NCBI GenBank assembly: GCA_902798915.1
Contig: CADBYM010000003.1
Coordinates: 101,344 to 165,343, forward strand
Direction: 5' to 3'
From: an uncultured Coriobacteriaceae bacterium
Lineage (GTDB): Bacteria > Actinomycetota > Coriobacteriia > Coriobacteriales > Atopobiaceae
DNA: 64,000 nucleotides
In this document: positions 30,260 to 37,187 of the stretch, in pieces
Position numbering within the stretch: position 1 is the stretch's first letter
Layout of the letters: the number at the start of each line of letters is the position of its first letter
The notes under the pieces: generated by a model
The model's input: the letters and a program-made list of their open reading frames with translations, nothing else
Told to the model about the DNA's origin: nothing
Database searches by the model: none
Translations under genes and position numbers: made by a program

Positions 30260-30262
30260 TCC

Positions 30263-30706
30263 CTAGCCCTCGCCGAACATGAGCGCGTCAAGGTCGTCGT
30301 CGAGCGCTTCGTTCTCGATCTCCCACCGCTCGGTGTTCCACACCTCGAAGTGGTCGACCACGCCCACCACCGTCACGTCACGCTCGAGGCCGAGGCCCGC
30401 GCGCTTTGCGGCATCCACGCGTCCGAGCGCTATGCGCCCGGCCGAGTCGATGTCCACCGTCACGGCGCTGCTCGTGAGCTTGCGCCTCAGGGCGACCTGA
30501 CGACGGTTCCCGGGCTCGAACTTCTTCCCGTCCTTCTCGAAGAAGCTCTGCACCCATTGGGCGAAGCCGTCGGGAGTGAACCCGTACAGCGCATCCTGCA
30601 GGGGGATGAGAATGACCTGCCCGTCGAACTCCTTGCGGTATGTCGCGGGCAGGGTGAGGCGACCCTTGGCATCCAAGTTGAACTGCTTGGATCCGGTTAG
30701 GTACAT
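30263..30706 (-). CDS. mraZ: Transcriptional regulator MraZ
   Basis: A 147-residue double AbrB/SpoVT-fold DNA-binding protein that regulates its own division and cell-wall operon. The two half motifs are visible: FNLDAKGRLTLPATYRKEF near residue 10 and VDIDSAGRIALGRVDAAKRAG near residue 84, each with the DxxGR signature. The C-terminus is acidic. It is the first gene of the cluster, and TGGG repeats overlap the likely promoter upstream. Confidence 0.95.
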   Translation of the reverse strand: MYLTGSKQFNLDAKGRLTLPATYRKEFDGQVILIPLQDALYGFTPDGFAQWVQSFFEKDGKKFEPGNRRQVALRRKLTSSAVTVDIDSAGRIALGRVDAAKRAGLGLERDVTVVGVVDHFEVWNTERWEIENEALDDDLDALMFGEG

Positions 30707-30829
30707 GCCTCACATCCCTTCTTGCGTCTCACGCGGAAAGCCTAGGCTGTGAGTTGGTGCGTTTGTGCTTCGTATGTGGTGCTCGGCCTTCCTCACGAGG
30801 GCGTGTTCCTCCCTCGAATGCGTGACCAC

Positions 30830-30868
30830 ATAATACACCTTGCCACACTTCCTCCCACCTTCCCCCCA
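30830..30868 (-). promoter_or_regulatory. mraZ promoter with MraZ-box-like repeats
   Basis: On the minus strand TATTAT (30830-30835) is a good -10. Just upstream are TGGGG (30864-30868), TGGGA (30853-30857) and a weaker TGTGG (30843-30847), spaced 11 and 10 bp. MraZ is known to bind TGGGN repeats about one helical turn apart in front of its own gene. The repeats occupy the -35 region, consistent with autorepression. Confidence 0.65.
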
Positions 30869-31084
30869 AATTAGTTTTTTCGCCACACTTCGCATTCGAA
30901 CACGACCGGCCCAAGATGTTGTGGGCCACCGTGTCGTAGGCGCACAAGCACGCAGCTAGATGCAATCTGGACAAAAAGAACAAATTATGGAGGAAATGTG
31001 TTGGTGTCCAGCGGAGATAACCCTTACCGGACAATCGCGGTCCCACCGGCCGCCAGGGAACTGCCCCCGAGCGACCCCTGGCCC
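30869..31084. other. Intergenic region between mraZ promoter and xerD
   Basis: About 215 bp between the mraZ control region and the xerD stop codon. It contains a 6-bp stem GGCCCA/TGGGCC (30908-30927) that could help end the pyrG-xerD transcript, and a second copy of GCCACACTTC (30882-30891, first at 30842-30851). I see no gene. Confidence 0.35.
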
Positions 31085-31984
31085 CTACCGCGTGGCGCGC
31101 GGGTGCGCCGTCAGATACTCGAAGCGGATGTGGGTACGATCCACGTGCGAGTATATCTGCGTGGTGGCGATGCTCGCGTGCCCGAGCAGCTCCTGCACCA
31201 CGCGCAGGTCCGCGCCGCCCTCGACGAGGTGCGTCGCGAAGCTGTGTCGCAATGTGTGGGGGTGCAGGCCACGTACGCCCACCACCCTGCCGTACTTCTC
31301 GCAGATGGCATGCACCGACTGCCTGCTGAGCCGCCCGCCCCGCACGTTGAGGAAGACGGCGTCGGTGGGACGCGCCATCCGATGGAGCTGTGGCCTGCCG
31401 ACGTCGAGATACTCCCTCAGCGCCAGGAGCGCCGTGCCCGAGATGGGCACCACGCGCTCCTTCGAGCCCTTTCCCAGCACGAGGAGCAGCTCGTCTTCCA
31501 GCATGGCCTCCCGCTGGTCGAGGCCACACAGCTCAGAGACGCGCAGGCCGCACCCGTAGAGCACTTCCAGTATGGCGCGGTCGCGCCTTCCCGTCGCCGT
31601 CTGGGGGAACGGCTGGTCGAGCAGCGCCTGCGCCTGCGCGATGCTCAGCACATCGGGCAGGCGCGACTCCAACTTGGGTGCCGCCACGTCACGGGCGGGA
31701 TTTGTCCGTGCCAAGCCCTCGCTCGCCAAGAACCGATGCAAGCTGCGCACGGCCATGAGCGCCCGGTCCGTCGAAGAGGCGGCATAGTCGAGCGAGAAGA
31801 GCAGCGCCACGAAGCCCTCCACGTCCTGCGTGGTCACGTCGTCGACGTCGCACTTGCCACTCCCCTCCAGGAAGCGCACATAGCGCTCGATGTCTCGCCC
31901 GTACGCCTCGATCGTGTGGGGGGAGCTCCCCCGTTCGGCGACGAGGTATGCGAGGTACTCCTCGCGCGCCTGGCGCACGTCCAT
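31085..31984 (-). CDS. xerD: Site-specific tyrosine recombinase XerD-type
   Basis: A 299-residue recombinase that resolves chromosome dimers at dif. The start MDVRQAREEYL at 31984 follows GGGGGT. The N-terminal SAM-like core-binding domain (1-95) is followed by the catalytic domain with the first Arg in CGLRVSELCGL, the Lys region GKGSKERVVPI, HTLRHSFATHL (His-x-x-Arg), LGHASIATTQIYSHV (His and nucleophile Tyr). The full pentad and the link to pyrG (10-bp gap) point to the housekeeping recombinase, not a phage integrase. XerC versus XerD cannot be fully settled without the other copy. Confidence 0.88.
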   Translation of the reverse strand: MDVRQAREEYLAYLVAERGSSPHTIEAYGRDIERYVRFLEGSGKCDVDDVTTQDVEGFVALLFSLDYAASSTDRALMAVRSLHRFLASEGLARTNPARDVAAPKLESRLPDVLSIAQAQALLDQPFPQTATGRRDRAILEVLYGCGLRVSELCGLDQREAMLEDELLLVLGKGSKERVVPISGTALLALREYLDVGRPQLHRMARPTDAVFLNVRGGRLSRQSVHAICEKYGRVVGVRGLHPHTLRHSFATHLVEGGADLRVVQELLGHASIATTQIYSHVDRTHIRFEYLTAHPRATR

Positions 31985-31994
31985 GTGACCCCCG

Positions 31995-33680
31995 TCAGGA
32001 CGCCGTCGGGCGATCCGGGATGACGGGGACGCCCACCACGTGCAGGTCATGTCGATTCACGCCCTCGTGGCGCGCGATGGCAGCGCGCACGAACTCCCGG
32101 AAGAGGGGCGCCGGGGCGTTGGGGCGGCTCTTGAACTCCGGATGCGCCTGGCATGCGACGAACCAAGGGTGGACGTCCTCCGCGAGCTCTATCATCTCCA
32201 CGAGCAAGCCATCGGGGCTTGTGCCCGAGACCACGAGACCCGCCGCCTCAAGCCGCTCCCGGAAGTCGTTGTTCACCTCAAAGCGATGGCGATGCCGCTC
32301 GTCAACCAGCTCACGGCCATAGGCCTCACGCGCCAGCGTCCCCTCCCTCAGCACGCATGGATATGCGCCCAAGCGCATGGTGGCGCCCTTCTCGTCGACG
32401 CCTCGCTGCTCGGGCATGAGGTCGATGACGGGGTACGGGGACTGCGCGTCGAACTCGACCGAGTTCGCGCCCTCCATGCCGCACGCATGTCGGGCGAATT
32501 CGCATACCGCAACCTGCAGGCCGAGGCACACGCCGAGATAGGGCACCTTGCGCTCGCGCGCCCATTGCGCAGAGAGAATCTTCCCCTCGATGCCGCGCAG
32601 GCCGAACCCACCTGGCACCAGGATGCCGTCCGCCTCGCCCAGCACGCTCTCCACGTGCTCTGCGTCGAGCGCCTCACCGTCGACGAGCTCAATCTCCACA
32701 TGACGCCCATAGTACACGCCGGAGTGGTGGAGCGCCTCGATCACCGAGAGATACGCGTCGGGGAGCTGGGTGTACTTCCCCACCACCTTGATGCGCGTGA
32801 TGTCGCGCAACGTCTCCGCCTCGTGCAGCGCCCCCGTGAACGAGTACCAGCTGCTCATGTCGCTCTCGCGCAGCTCGAGGCCGAGCTTCTGGCACACCTT
32901 GGTGTCGAAGCCCTGGTCCGCCAGATGTCGCGGAACGTCATAGATCGAGGGGCAGTCGGAGTTCTCGAAGACGCAATCTGGCTCGACGTCACAGAAGCTC
33001 GCGATCTTGTCGCGCACGTCACGCTCGACCTCGTGGTCGGAGCGGCAGACGATGAAGTCGGGCACGAGTCCCATCGAGCGCAGCTCCTTGACGGAGTGCT
33101 GTGTGGGCTTGGTCTTTATCTCGTGCGCCGCCGCGATGTAGGGCACCAGGCTCACGTGGATGAGGCACGTCTCGTGGGGAGCCTTCTCCTTGCGGAACTG
33201 TCGCACGGCCTCCACGAAGGGCTGGCCCTCGATGTCGCCGATGGTGCCACCGAGCTCGGTGATGACCACGTCCGCACCGCTCGCCTGCTCGATTCGGCGG
33301 AAGCGGTCCTTGATCTCGTTCGTGACGTGCGGAATCACCTGCACCGTCCCGCCGAGGAAGTCGCCACGACGCTCGCGCTCGATGAGGTCCTGATAGACGA
33401 GTCCCGAGGTGAAGTTGGAGTCCTCGCTGAGGTTCTCGTTGATGAAGCGCTCGTAGTGGCCGAGGTCGAGGTCGGTCTCCTTGCCGTCCTCGGTGACAAA
33501 GACCTCGCCGTGCTGGAAGGGACTCATGGTGCCGGGATCCACGTTGAGGTAGGGATCCGCCTTCTGCATGGCGACCTTATAGCCACGCGCCTTGAGCAGT
33601 CGGCCGAGCGACGCCGCCGTGATGCCCTTGCCCAGCGCCGAGACGACGCCCCCCGTCACGAACACGTGCCTTGTAGCCAT
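31995..33680 (-). CDS. pyrG: CTP synthase
   Basis: Makes CTP from UTP with ATP and glutamine. The start MATRHVFVTGGVVSALGKG at 33680 follows GGGAGGCAACC. The 561 residues comprise the synthase domain (KADPYLNVDPGTMSP; ELGGTIGDIEGQPF) and the glutamine amidotransferase domain with VPGGFG, the nucleophile in YLGVCLGLQVAV and the His/Glu pair in CQAHPEFKSRP. It is cotranscribed with xerD. Confidence 0.97.
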   Translation of the reverse strand: MATRHVFVTGGVVSALGKGITAASLGRLLKARGYKVAMQKADPYLNVDPGTMSPFQHGEVFVTEDGKETDLDLGHYERFINENLSEDSNFTSGLVYQDLIERERRGDFLGGTVQVIPHVTNEIKDRFRRIEQASGADVVITELGGTIGDIEGQPFVEAVRQFRKEKAPHETCLIHVSLVPYIAAAHEIKTKPTQHSVKELRSMGLVPDFIVCRSDHEVERDVRDKIASFCDVEPDCVFENSDCPSIYDVPRHLADQGFDTKVCQKLGLELRESDMSSWYSFTGALHEAETLRDITRIKVVGKYTQLPDAYLSVIEALHHSGVYYGRHVEIELVDGEALDAEHVESVLGEADGILVPGGFGLRGIEGKILSAQWARERKVPYLGVCLGLQVAVCEFARHACGMEGANSVEFDAQSPYPVIDLMPEQRGVDEKGATMRLGAYPCVLREGTLAREAYGRELVDERHRHRFEVNNDFRERLEAAGLVVSGTSPDGLLVEMIELAEDVHPWFVACQAHPEFKSRPNAPAPLFREFVRAAIARHEGVNRHDLHVVGVPVIPDRPTAS

Positions 33681-33923
33681 GGTTGCCTCCCGCAGACGAA
33701 TCCGTTCTCTACGGGTCTCCATGGTAGCGCGGCGGCGAGCGACCTTGGTTACAGGCTGGTATCGGAATGCACAGCTGGGCGTTACCCCTTGTGGGTGTCC
33801 ACGAGAAGCGACGCCGGGCGCCCTCGGTCGCCGGGTCCAGTCGCCCCTGTCGCCGGCGAGACCGTCTGGCGGCGCGTTGTTACCAGCTCGTTTCTAGCGG
33901 TGGCGCTCGATGGACGCGATGCA

Positions 33924-33929
33924 TACAAT
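33924..33929 (+). promoter_or_regulatory. Likely -10 of the trpB T-box transcript
   Basis: TACAAT lies about 10 bp before the first recognisable T-box leader sequence. The -35 position is poor (TGGCGC region), so the call rests on the -10 and its place. Confidence 0.4.
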
Positions 33930-33939
33930 GCCAACCCAA

Positions 33940-34213
33940 CGAGTCACCAAACCGATGAGGCGGAAGTAAAGCCTACTGAGGCTCATACAGAGAGTTCGGG
34001 CAGCTGAGATCCGAGCGGCAGCAGGTAGGCACAATGGACCCGCCGAGGGCGCGAAGAAGCGGCGATGCCGTGGAAGTCGCGACGGGAGCTCCCGTTATAG
34101 GGCACGGGGTTGCTTGACCCCACAGAGGGGGCGAGGCAATGCTTCGCCAATCGAGGTGGCACCGCAGGCACACGCCTGTCCTCGAGTCATATCGGACGAG
34201 GACGGGCTCTTTT
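33940..34213 (+). promoter_or_regulatory. T-box riboswitch, tryptophan (UGG) specifier
   Basis: All landmark parts are present in order. They are GAAGTA near the 5' base of stem I (33962-33967), the AGAGAG element with CTGAGATCC (about 33990-34014), the specifier loop CACAATGGACC with UGG at 34035-34037 followed by the usual A, the T-box GAGGTGGCACCGCAGG (34153-34168), and a terminator formed by CCTGTCCTCG (34175-34184) and CGAGGACGGG (34197-34206) followed by CTCTTTTT. Uncharged tRNA-Trp would bind UGG and the T-box and favour the antiterminator, so that the downstream trpB-like gene is transcribed when tryptophan is scarce. Confidence 0.9.
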
Positions 34214-34259
34214 TGTGTCTGTCCTCCGCATGGGCGCCCAGCGCCAGAAGGAGGCCACC

Positions 34260-35681
34260 ATGGCCACGAGCACGAGCAAGCACGATCCGTACCGCACCTA
34301 CCTCGACGAGAGCCAGATTCCCACGCAATGGTACAACCTCCGGGCCGACATGCCCACAAAGCCCGGCCGCATGCTGTTGCCCAATGGCGTGCCCGCCGAG
34401 GTCGCCCACATCACACCCGTCTTTGCCGAGGAGCTGTGCCGGCAGGAGCTTGACGACAACACTGCCTACGTCGACATCCCCGAGGGCGTGCGCGAGATGT
34501 ACAAGGTCTACCGTCCCAGCCCGCTGTGTCGCGCGTACAACCTTGAGCGCGCACTCGGCACGCCCGCAAAGATCTACTACAAGTTCGAGGGCAACAACAC
34601 AAGCGGCTCCCACAAGCTGAACTCCGCCCTCGCGCAGGCGTACTACGCGCACGAGCAGGGACTCACCACCATCACCACCGAGACGGGCGCCGGCCAGTGG
34701 GGCACCGCGCTCAGCGAGGCGGCCGCCCACTACGGACTGGACTGCGACGTCTTCATGGTGCGCGCGAGCTACGAGCAGAAGCCGTTCCGCCGCTCCGTCA
34801 TGCAGACCTTTGGCGCCAACGTGACGCCCTCCCCCTCCGACACCACCGAGATCGGCCGCAAGATGCTCCAGAACCCCGAGAACCGCACCGGCTCGCTCGG
34901 GACCGCCATCAGCGAGGCCGTCGAGCGCGCCCTGCACGTGCCCGAGAACCGTGGCCGCTACCAGCTGGGATCGGTGCTCAACCAGGTGCTGCTGCATCAG
35001 TCCGTCATCGGATTGGAGTCCTATGCGGCGCTCGAGGAACTCGGCGAGTACCCCGACGTGGTTATCGGCTGCGCAGGCGGCGGCTCCAACCTCGGCGGCC
35101 TCATCGCCCCCTTCATGCGCGACAAGCTCACCGGGACCAGACCTGACACGCGCTTCATCGCCGTCGAGCCTGCCAGCTGCCCCTCGCTCACGCGCGGCCG
35201 CTTCGCCTATGACTTCGCCGACACCGGCCAGACCTGCCCGCTCTGCAAGATGTACACGCTGGGCAACGGCTTCATCCCCAGCCCCGACCACGCGGGGGGC
35301 CTGCGCTACCACGGCATGAGCCCGGTCATCTCGCAGCTCAAGCACGACGGCTTCCTGGATGCCATCGCCGTCAAGCAGACGGACGTCTTCGCCGCGGCCG
35401 AGCAGTTCGCCAAGCTCGAGACGATCCTTCCCGCGCCCGAGAGCAGCCACGCAATCCTCGTCGCCATGGAGGAGGCCAAGAAGTGCGCCGAGACCGGCGA
35501 GGAGAAGGTCATCCTCTTTGGCCTGACGGGCACCGGATACTTCGACATGACCGCCTACGAGGCGTACAACGAGGGCCGCATGGTGGACCACGTCCCCACC
35601 GACGAGGAGCTCGAGGCCGGCTTTGCCAGCATCCCCGCCGTTCCGGGCGTGCAGGCGGCGGGCGGCCTGCCCGTGGCGTAG
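34260..35681 (+). CDS. trpB: Stand-alone tryptophan synthase beta chain (TrpB2-type)
   Basis: A PLP enzyme that condenses indole with serine to give tryptophan. ATG 34260 follows AGAAGGAGG. The 473 residues have the PLP lysine in SGSHKLNSAL (K119), ETGAGQWGTALS, the phosphate-binding CAGGGSNLGG (273-277), and the long TrpB2-type N-terminal and insert segments (PTQWYNLRADMP; PLCRAYNLERALGTPAKIYYK). TrpB1 proteins are nearer 400 residues. No trpA is adjacent, and the tryptophan T-box in front argues that it really serves tryptophan supply, perhaps by salvaging indole. It ends in a strong terminator. Confidence 0.9.
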   Translation: MATSTSKHDPYRTYLDESQIPTQWYNLRADMPTKPGRMLLPNGVPAEVAHITPVFAEELCRQELDDNTAYVDIPEGVREMYKVYRPSPLCRAYNLERALGTPAKIYYKFEGNNTSGSHKLNSALAQAYYAHEQGLTTITTETGAGQWGTALSEAAAHYGLDCDVFMVRASYEQKPFRRSVMQTFGANVTPSPSDTTEIGRKMLQNPENRTGSLGTAISEAVERALHVPENRGRYQLGSVLNQVLLHQSVIGLESYAALEELGEYPDVVIGCAGGGSNLGGLIAPFMRDKLTGTRPDTRFIAVEPASCPSLTRGRFAYDFADTGQTCPLCKMYTLGNGFIPSPDHAGGLRYHGMSPVISQLKHDGFLDAIAVKQTDVFAAAEQFAKLETILPAPESSHAILVAMEEAKKCAETGEEKVILFGLTGTGYFDMTAYEAYNEGRMVDHVPTDEELEAGFASIPAVPGVQAAGGLPVA

Positions 35682-35705
35682 CGCCAAGGACACGCCAAGA
35701 CTTCT

Positions 35706-35743
35706 GGGGGCGGCCCTCTCGAACGGAGAGGGCCGCCCTTTTC
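35706..35743 (+). terminator. Rho-independent terminator after trpB
   Basis: A perfect 13-bp stem (35708-35720 with 35726-35738), a 5-base loop GAACG, and TTTT immediately after. It lies 25 bp past the trpB stop and before the convergent DUF1294 gene. Confidence 0.9.
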
Positions 35744-35752
35744 GTGCCGGGA

Positions 35753-36382
35753 CTATATGAGCCCGGCCATGTGCGCGTACAGCACCAACACAATGCCCAG
35801 AACGAGGAAGCAGGGAAGGCCCCAGACGAAGTACCACTTCTTGGTCTTGTGGCGAGCGATGTTCATGGCAAGCAAGCCGCCGACGGAACCACCGGCGAGG
35901 CAGAGTCCGAGCAGGCGCGCCTCCGGAGTGCGGCCGACGTGTTCGCCTCCCCTCGTTGCCGCGCGCTTGTCTAAGACGAAGACGACGAGGGTGATGACGT
36001 TGACCACGATCAGGTATGCGCCCAAGACCTTGAGCCTGCCGAGATTCCACCCCGTAAGGATTCCGTCAACGCTCACGTCCAACGTCACCAGGCCGAACCT
36101 CGCCGAGACGACAAGCGACCACGCGACCAGACACACGATGGCCAGGAACCACCACGCGACGTTGCCCTTGTTCATCCGGCGCCCCCGACCGAGGCCAGTC
36201 AGCGCGAAGAGTGCCAGAAGCATCCCGAGCGCGCCACCCGCAATCGGAAACACATCCATGATGAGCGCGTTCGCAGGCGCGTCATCGAGCTCGGGCTTCC
36301 ACATGCACAGGAGATAGTCGAGGGCGAACGCCAGAATCGTCACCACGTTGACTACGATCAGGTAGAGAATGAACTGGTCCAA
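35753..36382 (-). CDS. Tandem DUF1294 membrane protein
   Basis: About 209 residues if started at TTG 36382, which has GAGGAGATTCC upstream. The protein is an internal duplication: LYLIVVNVVTILAFALDYLL in the first half matches AYLIVVNVITLVVFVLDKRA in the second, and IAGGALGMLLALF matches AGGSVGGLLAMN. Only the second half keeps the full DUF1294 ending (RHKTKKWYF). About seven hydrophobic helices are predicted by eye. The function of DUF1294 proteins is unknown. It is convergent with trpB and divergent from the repeat array. Confidence 0.82.
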   Translation of the reverse strand: MDQFILYLIVVNVVTILAFALDYLLCMWKPELDDAPANALIMDVFPIAGGALGMLLALFALTGLGRGRRMNKGNVAWWFLAIVCLVAWSLVVSARFGLVTLDVSVDGILTGWNLGRLKVLGAYLIVVNVITLVVFVLDKRAATRGGEHVGRTPEARLLGLCLAGGSVGGLLAMNIARHKTKKWYFVWGLPCFLVLGIVLVLYAHMAGLI

Positions 36383-36513
36383 GGAATCTCCTCGAGTCGG
36401 TGGTTGTCGTCCGGATAGCATAGCGAAACCACCGCCCCGTGCAAGCGCATCTGGTTTGGATTGGTCGCGGGTCGGCCGCCGCGCGGGCGCTCCGACGCGG
36501 GTACCACGACGCG
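36383..36513. other. GC-rich leader region before the repeat array
   Basis: This segment carries the start signals of the DUF1294 gene and GC-rich words (GACGCGG, GCGCGGGCGC) that grade into the repeat array beginning at 36514. I see no gene. Confidence 0.3.
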
Positions 36514-36752
36514 GCGCCTAACGGATACCGAGGTTGCGGCACGCCCGCGACGCGGCGCCTAACGGATACCGAGGTTGGGGCACGCCCGCGACGCGGCGCC
36601 TAACGGATACCGAGGTTGGGGCACCGCCTCTAACGAAAAGTGACCTTGCGGCACGCCACAACCTCCGTTTTCGTTAGATTCTCTGCCACAAGCTCATATT
36701 CCGTTAGAACCACCCCCCTCGGCGTGCCGCAAGCTCAAATTCCGTTAGGCGC
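36514..36752. repeat. Seven-copy degenerate 32-bp intergenic repeat array, four forward then three inverted
   Basis: The unit has three conserved blocks: GCGCCTAACGGA, then GAGSTTG after four or five variable bases, then GGCACGCC. Forward copies lie at 36514-36545, 36555-36586 and 36596-36628 (41-bp period, nearly identical) and 36631-36657 (diverged). Inverted copies lie at 36655-36678, 36685-36709 and 36721-36752. The last inverted copy matches the first forward copy in both end blocks, so the array is a large imperfect inverted repeat. Its centre, copies 4 and 5 (arms TCTAACGAAAA/TTTTCGTTAGA), could form a hairpin of about 50 nt. It sits between divergent genes. Spacers are only about 9 bp, so this is not a CRISPR array. 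No second locus with the unit was found in the window. Confidence 0.85.
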
Positions 36753-36820
36753 TCAGCCGTTCTGTGGGTGCTTTCATTTGCCAGACCGTCACTTCGTAAG
36801 CCAGCGCCCGTGGACGGTGC

Positions 36821-36826
36821 TACACT
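36821..36826 (+). promoter_or_regulatory. -10 element of the small Cys-motif gene
   Basis: TACACT lies 48 bp before ATG 36874 and after the repeat array. No clear -35 is visible. Confidence 0.4.
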
Positions 36827-36873
36827 ATGGCTTTCTCATCATCAAGCACCGAATCGCCCCCTTTGGAGCCGAC

Positions 36874-37068
36874 ATGACTGCGCCCAGCATTACGACGTCA
36901 ACCACGGACGAGCGCCTCACCTACGTGCGCGAGCGCTTCGCGTGCATCTCGAACTGCGATCTGTGCGGCAACTGCGCCGTGTTCCACGGCGTCGACCCGG
37001 AGCATGCGCTCACCGAGTACATCGAAGGGCACATCGAGCTGCGCGAGGCACTCCGCAACCTCCGCTAG
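36874..37068 (+). CDS. Small protein with CxxxCxxCxxC motif, unknown function
   Basis: A 64-residue protein starting at ATG 36874 behind TTTGGAG. A short Ser/Thr-rich start is followed by RFACISNCDLCGNC (Cys 24, 28, 31, 34) and a helical, acidic end (DPEHALTEYIEGHIELREALRNL). Four closely spaced cysteines suggest a metal or Fe-S site, which is an inference. The gene precedes the MarR regulator on the same strand by about 120 bp, and that regulator ends in a similar Cys motif. I do not recognise a named family. Confidence 0.7.
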   Translation: MTAPSITTSTTDERLTYVRERFACISNCDLCGNCAVFHGVDPEHALTEYIEGHIELREALRNLR

Positions 37069-37121
37069 CACAACTCGAAACGGCGCGTCCTCCATCTCCC
37101 CTTCACACCAGATTTCCTTGC

Positions 37122-37172
37122 TTGATTTCTAACAGGTACCGGTTTATTCTTTTACTGGTACCTGTTAGAAAT
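37122..37172 (+). promoter_or_regulatory. marR promoter with twin palindromic operator
   Basis: TTGATT (37122-37127) and TATTCT (37145-37150) are separated by exactly 17 bp. A perfect 16-bp inverted repeat covers them: ATTTCTAACAGGTACC (37125-37140) and GGTACCTGTTAGAAAT (37157-37172), spacer 16 bp. Each arm carries a near-palindromic core, ACAGGTACCGGT (37132-37143) and ACTGGTACCTGT (37154-37165), with centres 22 bp apart (two helical turns). This fits two dimers of the downstream MarR protein repressing its own gene. Confidence 0.8.
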
Positions 37173-37187
37173 GCAGAGGAGACTCGA

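Noticed and set aside
31085..31984. Tyrosine recombinase as a prophage or element integrase
   Set aside because: The gene is 10 bp from pyrG, has the length and motifs of the XerC/XerD housekeeping class, and there are no attachment-site repeats or phage genes nearby.
34095..36050. Very long minus-strand open frame antisense to trpB
   Set aside because: It is in the complementary frame of a high-GC gene with clear family motifs on the plus strand; its own translation is Ala/Gly/His/Arg-rich with no domain.
36514..36752. Possible CRISPR array
   Set aside because: The apparent spacers are about 9 bp and nearly identical, the units change orientation midway, and no cas gene is near.
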